Notes under the pieces: generated by a model
Seen by the model: the letters and a program-made list of their open reading frames with translations, nothing else
Database searches by the model: none
What the model was told of the DNA's origin: nothing
Part shown: positions 13,477 to 24,952 of the stretch, in pieces
Layout of the letters: each line of letters starts with the position of its first letter
How positions within the stretch are numbered: the stretch's first letter is position 1
From: Cryptomeria japonica
Lineage: Eukaryota > Streptophyta > Pinopsida > Cupressales > Cupressaceae
NCBI RefSeq assembly: GCF_030272615.1
Contig: NC_081407.1
Span: forward strand, 434,406,730 to 434,470,729
Reading direction: 5' to 3'
DNA: 64,000 nt
Program-made: the position numbers and the translations under genes

Positions 13477-15905
13477 TGAAGAACACAAATGGACATAGAG
13501 AGGGGGGTGAATCAGTGTGTTATAAAACTTCTCTAAATTAAGTGTGCAGGGACAAAGGATGCAAGGCAAACGAGAAAACACATACACACACAAGAATCAA
13601 TCCACAACATAAGATTTACGAGGAAAATCCAATGTGAGAAAAACCTCAGTGAGAATAGTTGCTGGAGTCTACTGCTCCAATCCAGCGTCATAAATAAAAC
13701 TAAATAGAATATGTTTGAGGGTACCAACCCAAGGAGAACCAACCCTTGTTGTTATGAGCACCAACCCCTGCTCTGACCACCCACTCAGATATATACAATG
13801 AGATACAAACCAACACTATGGAAATCCTTGTTACAAATGAGTTTTGTAACTCTTGTTGATTCTGCCTCTCTGATATTTATCTTCTACTCTTCTTGTCTCT
13901 ATTTGATTTTTCTTCTTCTCTCCACCTCTGTTTCACCTTGATGAATCTTCTCTATTCTCTATTCACTGTTGTCTACCTTTTCTCTCTGCGTTTGTAGTTC
14001 TGGAACTGCTCACTACTCCTACTCTAGCACACTTCCACTCTTCAACAATCACTTATCTTGTCGATACAATCTCTATTACTTGTCCACATTGCTTTTCCAA
14101 CTTAGGTACCTCAACTACTCCTGTCGAATCACACAAATTTTCTTCTTCATTTGGTCAGCTTCTGTGTCTACAAGATTTCATTCTTTGTCTTGAGTATGAT
14201 CTCAGACTGCACGTCCATATTAAATGCATTCTACCTGTCCTTAGATCGTTCTTTGTACTTAGGTTACTAAACTTAGTAATCTCAATTTGTCCAATAGATC
14301 TGATACTTCCTTTGTTGATCATATCGAGTCCATCAACCAACTACAACTGGTTTTCCATTAATGAAATCACCATCCTCCTGCCCAGATTGGATTGTAGACA
14401 TTGTCTTCAACATCTCAACATATTTGTTCGGCCACCTGGATGCCATGTGTCTTCCATCCTATTGTTCAAAACACTCAGTCAATGTTGACCAATTACCACG
14501 TAGGACTCTGTAACAATTGGGTTGCAAATGTGGCATCAAAAACATCTCTGTCGGTCGGCGAATACACATCGGTTTGACAACTAGTGATCATGTCGATTTG
14601 CTCGATGTCCTTATGCTTTACTAGGTCCGTTCATCGGAGAAGCTCACTTTGATCTCCATTGGTCATCCTTGAGAGTTACATCGATGGTAGTCACTTCATT
14701 ATAGTTATCAGGTAGACTCATGTGGTCGGGGACAACTTGAGGAACTCATTCCGATGTCCTAAGTGTCACCGATCTCCTTAGCTCTTCTTCATACTCCCAT
14801 CGGGGTGACTCAACCCGATGTATCTCCCTGTAGCCCTATCAACATGTCTTCTATTGTCGGGTTGACCTCTAGAATTTCACCTCACTTTTGTAACTTACCC
14901 CGATGACTATGCATCGGCCAGATGTTTCCTGATAGCTCTCTGATGCCTTTAGTTCCTTTTGTCGTGTATGTCCGAAAGACACATCTCGATCCTCTTGGCT
15001 TGTCTTCGCTATTCGTATCAGAGTGACTCAACCTGATACACCTCCATGTTTCTCTATTGGTATGACTTGCACTGTCGGGCCAACTTCCTATATCTCATCC
15101 AAACTTTATACCTCTTGCTGATGTTGAACTTCATCGGCCAAACTCTTCCTGATCAAAAACTACATCGGCTAGACCACAGAAGTCGGTCTGACATTCAACA
15201 AGTCATTCTAAGGACCAAAGTCACCCAGATGTACCTCTATAGTCATCCTATCATCATGAGTTATGTCGATATCCTTTTCAGAACTGCTCCAACGACATCA
15301 CCCTGACTCTTCTCGACGATGATGCAAGTTCATTTTCAACAATATGACCTCTTACTGATATATATCTTGCCGATGTCGAATTTCAGCCCATTAGCATCCT
15401 CTGGCCAGTCGTCGGCCAGAGACACTCTATCGATGAAACACTTACCGACACCCTAAGACACCCCGATGACAATTCCTACCAACTCATCACCCAGAGTCTT
15501 GCCAATCACACTGACCAAGGAAAATTCAAGATCACCACGTAGATCGACTAGAGTTGCACCGATCAGGACATCGAAAGGTAATTCTCCAACACTACTCAGA
15601 TCGGCTAGACAACATAGGAGTCTCACCGATTTTGCTTCTTCAAAACCATTTCACCAAGACAATTAAATTGTCATGCCAACTTCTGCAGAAATAGGGTTTT
15701 TTGACATTTTTCAACTTTGCAACTTGCACACCTCAAAGGCAATGGATCAAACACATTATGAGGCACTTGTAGAGCATGTAACGACTTTGTGTACACTTCT
15801 CCAACACATGAAACAACCTCTTTTGGCCTACCAATTCCTATGCAACCTGCAACTGCTTGACCTAGTTGACATCAAGGTTGACATCAATGGCAACATTTGC
15901 CAACA
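13477..15905 (-). repeat. copia-1 3' LTR (about 2.43 kb, complete)
   Basis: On the + strand it begins TGAAGAACACAAATGG, identical to the start of the copy at 19998. It ends ...TTGCCAACA, directly against the polypyrimidine complement of the PPT. The first ~680 bases align with the right LTR. It contains the CACTGA/TCAGTG-type hairpin motif near its left edge, here degenerate. The 14.5-15.65 kb part, which is U3 in the element's own direction, is full of CATCGG/CCGATG words and richer in CpG than its surroundings. Confidence 0.85.
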
Positions 15906-15922
15906 ATCTCCCCCTTTGGCAT
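15906..15922 (-). other. copia-1 polypurine tract
   Basis: On the minus strand this reads ATGCCAAAGGGGGAGAT, next to the LTR end TGTTGGCAAA. This is the usual plant copia primer for plus-strand DNA synthesis and fixes the left LTR boundary. Confidence 0.85.
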
Positions 15923-16139
15923 TGATCTCAACACACACAGACATTGTTATTCTTCCCCTTTGACAACAATGGAAAAGGGCCTGACTGGCATTCTTCTCCC
16001 CTAAGAAAAAATATTTAAACAACGTGCACAACCTGGAACTGCTGGTAGCACCTGAAGGCTAGATGAATCATTATTACAATATAAAAAACAAGTGCCAATA
16101 CTGCTTACAAAAGTTTCAGAATAATATCATGCTACCATG

Positions 16140-18008
16140 CACACTGCTTGCACAATATCAGGCCTTGAAGCTGTGAGGTATAATAATCTGCCAATCATGG
16201 ATGTATACGAGGTCTAATTTACACTAGGTGACTTATAATCTTTGCTTAACTTGCATCTTGTCACCATGGGGTACTAACCGACTTGTTGTGCTCCATTTGA
16301 AATTTCTTCAACATGTCCTTTGCATACTTGGTTTGTGAAATGAATATGCCCTTACTTAACTAAGAAATTTGCAAACCAAGAAAATATGACAACTCACCAA
16401 GTAAAGACATCTCAAATTCAAACTGCATTTGATCAACAAACTCCTTGCATAAAGCATCCCTATTGCCTCCAAATATGATGTCATCTACATACACCAATAC
16501 TATGATCATGTGATCACTGTCCACCATAATATATAAATTGCTATCAGCATTGGCCTTTCTGAAACCTTGCTGATGAAGATATTTATCCAATCTTGAGTAC
16601 CACGCTCTAGGAGCCTGTTTTAATCCATATAGCGGCTTCTTCAATCTGCAGACAAAATTCTCATCTTCATGAAGTTTAAAACCTTCAGGTTGCTCAATGT
16701 AGACCTCTTCCACAAGATTGCCATTTAAGAATGTAGATTTGACATCTATGTGATATAATTTGTATCCTTTATATTATGAGAATGCCAGGAACATTCTGAT
16801 TGCTTCAAGTCTTGCAACTAGTGCAAATGTCTCCTCAAAGTCTACCCCTTCAACTTGAGTATATCCCTTGCACACAAGTCTTGCTTTATTCCTTATCACT
16901 TTGCCTTCTTCATTCATTTTGTTCACGTAAACCCATTTAGTCCCAATAACATTCTTATCAGCAACTCTAGGAACCAATTCCCACATTTTGTTCTTCTCAA
17001 TCGGTTGTAACTCTTCTTCCATTGCATTCGTCCACTTCTCATTCTTGTTGGCCTCATTATATGTCTTGGGTTCCATCTCAGTCATAAGGCAGAAGTTTAC
17101 TTGCTTGTTATTTCTTGCATACCTTCTTGTTTCTACACCTTCATTCTTGTTGCCAATTATCTGATCTTTAGGGTGATTCTTTTGCACATATATGTTTGGG
17201 GTTTTTCTTGGTGCTTCTTCTTCATAATCACTTTCAGATTAGTCTTCATCTTCAGCATATGGTTCTTTGATCTAATTTACTATGGGTTGTTTACCTTTAT
17301 GTAGATCTTCATCAATTCTTACATGAACACTTTCAACCACCTTCTTTAGTCTTTTGTTGAAACACTTTTAGGCCTTGTTGTGAGTAGAGTAGCCTAAGAA
17401 GCTACCTTCATCACTTCTTGATTCAAATCCACCTAGTCCATCTTCATCTCTTTTGATAAAGCATTTTCTGCCAAACACCTTGAAATACTTGACTGAGAGA
17501 CTCCTATCATACCATAGTTCATAAGGTGTCATATTGTTGTTCACTCTTAGTTGTACTCTGTTTAAGGTGTATACATCAGTGTGAATTGCCTCTTTCCAAT
17601 AAACATCAAGCAAATTTCCTTCATTTAACATTGTTCTTGCCATTTCCTTGATTGTAATGTTCTTCCTTTCCACAACACCATTTTGTTGTGGTGTCCTAGG
17701 GGTTGAATATTGTCTTGTGATTCCATGGCTCTCACAGTAGTGTTCAAATTCATTTGAAGTAACTCACCTCCACAGTTTGATCTCAAACATTTCAGCTTGT
17801 ATCCACTTTCCCTTTCTACCATCTTTTTGAAGATTTTGAATCTTTCAAATGCCCGTGACTTGTCTTGCAAGAAGGTGACCCATGTCATCCTTGAAAAGTC
17901 ATCTATAAGCAACATGGAGTATCTTTCTCCATTTAGGGCTCTTGTTCTAGTAGACCCACATAAATTAGTATGCACAAGCTCAAGAGGTCTTGTAGTCATA
18001 TCCCACAC
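16140..18008 (-). pseudogene. copia-1 pol remnant: integrase core and reverse transcriptase
   Basis: Integrase copies the element into the genome and reverse transcriptase makes its DNA. The integrase part (17368-18008) starts near TTRPLELVHTNLCG and shows LLIDDFSRMTWVTFL, LRSNCGGEL and, after a frameshift near 17660, MERKNITIKEMARTML. The first two catalytic aspartates read Asn (VHTN, RSN) while the Glu region is kept. The RT (16360-17187) shows KWVYVNKMNEEGKVIRNKAR, CKGYTQVEGVDFEETFA, YGLKQAPRAWYSRLDKYL and an intact YVDD. A last trace reading MIGRLLYLTASRPDIVQA ends near 16140, after which RNase H is absent and only about 230 bases remain before the PPT. Several stops and frameshifts make it non-functional. 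Confidence 0.9.
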
Positions 18009-19925
18009 TCATAACTTCTATGACCAATACCATTACCATGATAACAAATTATAGTCATATCCCTAAGTGTTGCAAATGGATTTCTACTTTCAAAACTAGG
18101 AGTAGACCTATGCATTAGTTTACAACCAACAATTTAATGACCATATGTATTACATTTGTATCAATAGCCATGGAATTGGGGAACATACCAATCTATGTTG
18201 AAGTCATTTCTCGTTTGTCTCCTTGGAGCAGCAAAGTCTCCTTGAGATATTTCTTCTTGTATCCTTGAGCTTGGTAAAGCCTTTGTCTTAAATCTTTGTT
18301 TTTCCTTTAGAATCAACATGCAAGTTCTTTGACTAATTTCTTGTAGCAGCAACATATGTCTTGTTTTCTGTGGATTTGCTAACTCTGAAAGTTTGTTCAC
18401 CTCCATTCTTACTTGAAGAGACAAAATGTGTTTCTTTATTTGATGAATCTTTACTAGAAGAGCATTGTCTAGCATCAAAACCAACTCCCTTGAATTCTTG
18501 GAATTCTTTTGTTTGCTCAACATTTCATCCAAAGCATCAGTGTTGCCCTCATACTTGATTCTCACCTTGAGTTCATCCTTACTCCTTTCCAATTCCTTTC
18601 TTAGATTTACAAGATATTCTTCCAGTTTTTGACACTCTTTATCCTTTCTTTCTAAATCTGATTTTGGTACTTCATACATCTTCTTTGCTTCTTCCAACTG
18701 GATCTTCAAATAAAAAATCGTTGTCTTTGACTCCTCGAGTGATTTGTTGAGTAGGTCTTGTTTTATAGTAGCAACATTCTTGTACTTTTTTATATTCCTT
18801 TCTGACTTTTCTAAGTTCTTCTAGTGCACTCACAAGTTCACCTTCAAGGTCTACTATAGCTTCAATTTCCACTTCTTCTTCATCAACAACATGTTCATCA
18901 TGCAACTCATCTTGTGCCATAAAGAGATTGACTTCTCTTTCTCCTTCACTGCAACAATCTTCAGAAAGACTTTCTTCATTAGAGGCACCATCTTCAAATG
19001 TGTAAAGACTGCTCTTTCTCCTAAAATTTCTTCTTCTTGGCTTATAAGAATTCATCATCTTTTCCTTACCGGAAGCTTTTATGTTTTTCTTTTCATCTTC
19101 ATCCTTTTCTCCATAAGGGCCACTTAGATGCAAAGTGTCCAATCTTGTCACAATTGAAACATTTGAAAGACACCTTACCTTTGTACTTTCCCGAACCTCT
19201 TTTGAGCTTTTTTACAAAATTTCCCATAACAGCATCAGAGTCATTCTCATCATCTTCCTCATTTGCAGCCAGTTCATTCCATTTCTTGGTTGTATTTAAG
19301 ACAACCTCTCTCTTTGAGGATTCGACACTTATTGTTCTCATATCATACACTGATAGAGAACCAAACAGTTCATCCATAGAGAAGGTGGTCAGATCCTTAG
19401 CTTCTTCAATGGGAGAGACTTTGGTGTCATACTTTGGATTGAGGGATCTGAGTACCTTTTTTACTATAACATCATCTTTGACTTCTTCTCTGAGTCCTCT
19501 TATAGCACTTACAATTTCATCTACTCTTTGAATGTATTCAACTATTTTCTCCTCATCCTTCATTTTTAGGTTTTCAAATTGAGCTTCAGATTTTGTAGTT
19601 TGGCTTCTTTCACTTTGGTATCTCCTTCATACATACTTTGCAGTTTGTCCCATGTTGCTTTTGCTAATGTGCAGTGCATGACTTTTACAACTCTATATCA
19701 GACAACCCACTCAGGATTGCATTCTTAGCTTTCACATTGTTCTCATATTCCCTTTTGGCATGAGGGTCAGTAGGAGGAACTTGAAGAATCGTGTACCACT
19801 CTTCACTAACATCCAGACATCAAAGCCTAAAGAAGACAAGTAAGTTTCCATTCTTCTACTCTAGAGCGCATAGTTAGTGCCATCAAACATAGGGGCTTTA
19901 GAGGAGGATTCATTTCTAGCCACTG
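18009..19925 (-). pseudogene. copia-1 gag remnant with zinc knuckles and coiled coil
   Basis: Gag forms the particle and binds RNA. The N-terminal end reads APMFDGTNYAL, then a stop, then SRRMETYLSSLGF, the usual start of copia gag. A UBN2-type capsid segment follows (19099-19563, for example YIQRVDEIVSAIRGL and VLRSLNPKYD). A zinc knuckle CFNCDKIGHFASKW has its last Cys replaced by Trp. A charged, coiled-coil-like spacer (18161-19151) is followed by a second pair of knuckle-like motifs near 18150-18010: CNTYGH, and CYHGNGIGHRSYEC with one Cys lost. After the last knuckle the sequence passes straight into integrase, so the protease has been deleted. Stops and frame changes occur throughout. 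Confidence 0.82.
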
Positions 19926-19981
19926 TGTTCACAAGACAAGATCTACCTAAGCTAGAGGAAGCTTTATAGTAAGGGAACTTA

Positions 19982-19997
19982 GGGCTCTAATACCAAT
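19982..19997 (-). other. copia-1 primer binding site
   Basis: The minus strand reads ATTGGTATTAGAGCCC directly after the LTR end. It matches the initiator-Met tRNA-type PBS (TGGTATCAGAGC) of plant copia elements with small differences, and it shows that the right-hand LTR is the 5' one. Confidence 0.85.
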
Positions 19998-20559
19998 TGA
20001 AGAACACAAATGGACACTGAGAGGGGGGTGAATCAGTGTATCATAAAAATTTCATAAATTAAGTGTGCGGGGACAAAGGATGCAAGGAAAATGAGAACAC
20101 ACATACACACAAGAATCAATCCACAACACAAGATTTACGAGGAAAACCCAATATGGGAAAAACCTCGGTGAGAATAGTTGTTGGAGTCCACTGCTCCAAT
20201 CTAGGCTCATATATAAAACTGAATACAATATGTTTTAGGGCACCAACCCAAGGAGCACCAACCCCTGCTGTTTTGGGCACCAACTCAACGAGAACCAACC
20301 CCTTCTCTAATCACCCACTCAAAGATATACAATGAGATACAAATCAACACTATGGGAATCCCTATTACAAATGAGTTTTTTAACTCTTGCTGATTCTGCC
20401 TCTCTGATGTTTATCTTCTACCCTTCTTGTCTCTGTTTGATTTTTCTTCTTCTCTCAGCCTCTGTTTCACCTTGTTGAATCTTCTATGTTCTTTGTTCAC
20501 TGATGTCTACCTTGGCTCTCTGCGTTCGTGGTTCTGCAACTGCTCACTGCTCTCACTCT

Positions 20560-20611
<52 letters not shown>

Positions 20612-20747
20612 GCACACTTCCACTCTTTAGCAGTCACTTATCCTCATGATACAATCTTTGTTACTTGTCCACATCGCTTTCCCAACTCAGCTACCTCAAC
20701 TACTTGTGTCAAATCACACAAATTTTCTTCTTCATTCGGTTAGCTTC
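19998..20747 (-). repeat. copia-1 5' LTR, truncated
   Basis: This aligns with the start of the 13477 LTR from TGAAGAACACAAATGGACA through to a CACAAATTTTCTTCTTCATT stretch. It holds a clean CACTGA...TCAGTG hairpin around a G-run at its left end. Similarity stops at about 20747, so roughly 1.7 kb of the LTR, including most of U3, is missing. A (CT)25 run has expanded inside it where the other LTR has only CTCCTACTCTAG. Confidence 0.85.
20561..20610 (+). repeat. (CT)25 microsatellite
   Basis: An uninterrupted CT run inside the truncated copia-1 LTR. The homologous place in the other LTR lacks it, so the expansion came after insertion. Confidence 0.95.
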
Positions 20748-20902
20748 TACCCCCTTCCTTATGCACAATCCTCCCCTTTAGTGGTTTGGGGTCACGATGT
20801 GGCTGAAAATAAAGAATTGTATTTGTGTAGGGGTCTAATTTATAGGTTCAACATTTTTGGGCTTCCCTTCCCAATCTGCGCAAATGGGGTTTGCATTCTT
20901 AA

Positions 20903-21340
20903 AGGGTTATCATTAAAGGCAAGATCAAGTTATTCCCTTGTGCCAAGGATTTCTTGATTATGTCTTTTGACTCTTCAAATTGTAAGGATTTGATGCTTGA
21001 TGGTAAGTTGTGGTTGTGGAGAGAGAACCCTCTCTTGGTCTACTTCAACCCCCTTTTTGACACTCTCAATGTCAAGCCTATGTAGGTTCACCTTGTAAAT
21101 CTCCCTCTCCAAATTTGGGAAGATTCCTGTTATAGAAACATAGGAAACTCTATTAGGCATTTCTTAAAGGTTGACTCTAACACTTCTTACATGGATCACT
21201 TTACATTTGATTGTATTCCACTAGACATTGATATCTCCAAGCATCTTCATGAAGATGTGGTTTTCATTTGGGAAGGAGGCCCTAGACTCGACCACTTAAC
21301 TATGAGGGTCTCCACTTTTAATGCAGACAATGGTTGGCCA
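20903..21340 (+). pseudogene. LINE B: ORF1 (DUF4283-like) fragment
   Basis: One frame with few stops reads KIKLFPCAKDFLIMSFDSSN, DGKLWLWRENPLLVYFNPLF, VHLVNLPLQIWEDS, IGNSIRHFLKVD and LDIDISKHLHEDVVFIWEG. This is the DUF4283 layout of plant LINE ORF1 proteins: a tryptophan block, then V.L.NLPL.IW, then IGN...FLKVD, then a V.IDLSK-like strand. It has the same layout as LINE A and LINE C but is not a close copy of either. No zinc knuckle or ORF2 follows. It begins soon after the copia-1 LTR breaks off, so it may belong to whatever removed the LTR end. Confidence 0.65.
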
Positions 21341-21929
21341 TTGAGCACCTAGTTGTTGATTGTCCACTCTCTTTGTGCAAGGGCAAAAAAACATGGTGAA
21401 AGAGTGATAGTGAGGATCACTTGACTATTCATGCTTATAAAATTGTCCAAGTTGGGCCTCAGGGTTCAATGTTGCTTTTTCAATTGATGTTGTGCGTTTC
21501 AACTTGGTTGCAATTGTTTATAACTCTTATTTGTTTTGACAAATCATTTGGGTTACCCCATATCTAATGGTACTTTCTCCATATGTTGGTTGATTTGTTG
21601 TATAAGGGTTCAAACCCTCTGGATCCCACTTTTATCAATGCAAAAAACTTCCCCAAAGCATTGTACAAATATTGTTCTATAACTCAAATTCTATCCTTGT
21701 CTAAGGCCATTTCAAGACTTCTTAACATTCATATAATTTATGTGTGACATCTCATTCTAGATCTCCTTTAGAAGAGCTTTATACTTAGCTTAAGAAGTTG
21801 TAATGTCATAAAAAATTAAATTGTAAGGTTCAATTTTATGAACATCCTATCTATGAAGAAAAGAGGATTGGAATTGTCTAAGCAATTGAATCAATTGCAA
21901 TCCTATGAATGTTGATAGGAGTGACAATG
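21341..21929. other. Unassigned interval
   Basis: Possibly more of LINE B in a badly degraded state. I can follow no motif through it. Confidence 0.25.
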
Positions 21930-22070
21930 GGATTATTAGCCCCAAAGTTTTTCCTTCACCATTATGAGGTCTAGGAAAATTCATATTATTATCCATCTTA
22001 TGAAGCATTTGCACCTACATATCAAGCATCATATCAAACTTCCTACCAGAGCATCAAGGTTATCTTCCAT
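21930..22070 (-). pseudogene. Possible gag N-terminus of an LTR element
   Basis: On the minus strand, downstream of a PBS-like site, an ATG at 22070 starts MEDNLDALVGSL. A neighbouring frame continues FDMMLDM (stop) VQMLHKMDNNMNFPRPHNGE. This resembles the short coiled N-terminal part seen in plant LTR-element gag proteins, but nothing diagnostic such as a capsid domain or zinc knuckle follows. The distance to the PBS is reasonable for an element leader. Treat it as a hint only. Confidence 0.22.
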
Positions 22071-22264
22071 AGTGGTTTTTTTCTTCTACCATAATATCTT
22101 GTACTAACACAATTTTAAAAGATGGGAAATCTATTTCTGAATTCTTTGGAAGCTAATACTATTTTTTTTGTCTCTATGATACTATAATTTGTTCTATCAC
22201 TAGGGTGCATAAGAAAATTTTTTTTGCATGAAAAGGATTAGCTTTTAAAAATAGATTGACAAAA

Positions 22265-22282
22265 CAATCAACTTTGATACCA
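22265..22282 (-). other. PBS-like site of a further LTR element
   Basis: The minus strand reads TGGTATCAAAGTTGATTG, close to the Met-tRNA-type PBS. The LTR would lie to the right, starting at about 22283, but the adjoining bases (CTAAATCC) are not a clean TG and no partner LTR is visible in the window. Confidence 0.4.
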
Positions 22283-24380
22283 CTAAATCCACATAATAAA
22301 TGTACAATCACTCACATTCCAACTCTTAAATGATCCTCAAATTCCTTATATGGGCAAAGTGAGAGCATCTTAAGATTAGAACAAGGATAGTGGAATAAAC
22401 TGAAGGATATAGGCAACTAATCATCCAACTCGCATTATAAATAAATCATATAATCAATCAAACCAAATTGGATAATAGTGAATACAAATTTCACTCAAGC
22501 TAAACTAACAAAATGCCAAGTGGAATTGCATCAACACCAAAATGATGAACAATATCATCCAATTCCAATACAAGCCTTGCAAGTTAAAACAAATACAAAA
22601 AAATGAAAGAAGGATCCAATGGATTAACCGACCACAATCTAGTACAATAATAAAGTAGTATCTAGTAATAACTATCCAAGATCTTTGGAAACTAAAATAT
22701 CAATGCTAACTATCCAATTTACAATATTTTGGGAAAATTACTTCACTCTAATAACCAAACTATGCATTTTGTCACACAATTACTAGTCATTATAATTAAA
22801 AGCATTTTGTCAAACAATTGAGAGTAAATGCAAGAATTTTTTTTAATGCTTCAAAATGTTGGCTAAATACTCTGAAAGTGATGAATATGAAATGATAATA
22901 ACACATAGCCATGTCATATTGAAGAGGTATGACCCCTATGATAAGTATAACCGCTTAAGAAGCCCAAAAATTGTTGCAATCAAAATTTGGAGAATAGGAT
23001 CTATTGTAACTGATAGTACGAACTAGAAAATAATGAAAAAACAATGTATACAAGGCTTCGATTGATGTAAGTGTTGATTGGCCACAAGAATATAGATTGA
23101 AAATTGGATGTACAACCCCGTTCTATTGGCTGGAATAGTTAACAAGGTGTTCTATGGGCCTATCCACTTATACATCTTCAACTACTTAGCACTCGACATA
23201 ATAAACAACACTCAATCGATAGAAAAACTTAATAATGTTAAAATAATCTCCCTTCACAAGTACAATCAAGTGCAATTAATAAAATTCATATTTCACCAAG
23301 AAATTACAAGGTAAATGTTAAGCCATTGAAATTTCTATGGCTAATCTAAGAATGTGCAACCAAGGAAAAATTCAAATAAAAGCAAACTTTTCCATCACAA
23401 ATGGTAAAATGTACTAAATATAATGTTTGACAAAAACTAAGAATAATAACAATGTTATTTATGTTTTAAGAAACCCATACTGGAAGCAAAAACTTCGAGC
23501 AATAAATTGAAACTAATTAAAATTAGACAAATGTCACATCACATTGAAAATTGAAAAACCTAAAAAAGCATTGCCTAATGAAGCACAGTATCAATCCTTG
23601 TATGGAACTACTCTGAAAATCAAGAGGGGCTTCATCTTTGATGCTTTACAAATTTAGAGGATTTTGTCTTTGAAAAGAGAACATGTGTTCATTCTTGAAA
23701 AATCAAATTGTTTCAAAAATGCATGCAAACAATTTTTGAAAACAATCCTCATGTCTATAAATTTATTTTGAGGAAATAATATAATATTTATTTCTTTTTG
23801 GCAAATATTCATCGGTGTTTTAAAATATATAATTTACTATAATTTCAATCACCTTTTTACACCATGGGTCTAGCGACACTTGAATAATCACTTAAACACA
23901 TTTTTTAAATAACTCAATATAAATTGTCTTTTAATTTTTGCTTTTTGACAACTTAAATATTTAATTAATTTTTCCTTTTTTCCATGCCATTAGCCTACAA
24001 GAAGAATTACATAAATTAGGCTAAGGGTCATCAACAAACTTACACTCTAGAAGGGGTCATGACAAAAGTTGTGTCCTATATTTAACTTTTATATTGAAAA
24101 ACTTTCAATGACAATAAAAATCACAATAAATGCCCTTTGTACTCAAATGACAAGTTCGTGAGACAACAACATCCAATTTCAAACAACTGTCAACTCAAAG
24201 AAATGAAAGTAAGAAAAAGAAAAAGAAAAAGCAAGCAACAATTTGAGCACAATATAGGAAAGAGGCATATTTCCCATTGTTGGTGCCTTGATTGTCTTCA
24301 ATTATTCAAAGTGTACAGTGTGCAACAAAGAATGTTCTCCAAATTGAATGGAATGGGCAATTTCATATAATTTCTAGCAT
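22283..24380. other. Unassigned AT-rich interval
   Basis: If the PBS at 22265-22282 is real, the first part would be its LTR. I see no coding signal. The short frame at 24137-24370 is basic and low-complexity. Confidence 0.25.
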
Positions 24381-24952
24381 TGACTTGAATGTATAATCCA
24401 CATTTTGTTTCTTCACAAAAGCATAAAATTTCATGTGCAATTCTACAAGCTACCCACTATGGAAATAGATAAGCATTTTGCCCAAAAGACTACAAAAATA
24501 TGATAACAAACTCAAAGATGATTGCATGATGCTCTAACAATCTCACTTTCAAATTCTAGTTGAAAAATTCTCTCTCAAATCTGCAACTATTTATTTTAAA
24601 GGTATGATCTTCAATGCCATGTGCTTACTTTCACTTGCAACTCACTTAACACCCCAAGTGAAAAATCCATTGACTTGTATTTATAATCCACATTTTGTTT
24701 CTTTACAAAAGCATAAATCATCACATGCAATTCTACAAGCTACCCACTAGAGAAATGGATAAGCATTTTGCCCAAAAGACTACAAAAATATGATAACAAA
24801 CTGATTGCATGATGCCCCAACAATCTCACTTTCAAATTCTGGTCGAAAAAATCTCTCTCAAATCTGCTACTATTTCTTTTTAGGTATGATCTTCAATGCC
24901 ATGTGCTTACTTTCACTTGCAACTCACCTAACATCCTAGGAGAAAAATCCAT
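24381..24952. repeat. Tandem duplication, two ~285-bp units
   Basis: The unit starting TGACTTGAATGTATAATCCA at 24381 is repeated at 24671 as TGACTTGTATTTATAATCCA and stays alignable to ...AAAAATCCATT. Small differences and a 12-base deletion (AAACTCAAAGATGATTG versus AAACTGATTG) separate the copies. No coding content is seen. Confidence 0.9.

Larger units (their letters stand above)
13477..20747 (-). mobile_element. copia-1: degraded Ty1/copia LTR retrotransposon
   Basis: Read on the minus strand, the order is truncated 5' LTR (19998-20747), PBS, gag, integrase, reverse transcriptase, PPT and 3' LTR (13477-15905). The order integrase before RT is diagnostic of Ty1/copia. The element is defective. 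The gag zinc-knuckle region joins directly to the middle of the integrase, so protease and the integrase N-terminus are missing. The coding sequence also breaks off just after the RT, so RNase H is missing. The 5' LTR stops matching after about 750 bases and is followed by LINE sequence. With one outer end lost, no target duplication can be checked. Confidence 0.9.

Noticed and set aside
20427-20743. Frames with long Ser-Leu runs
   Set aside because: They are translations of the (CT)25 microsatellite inside the copia-1 LTR.
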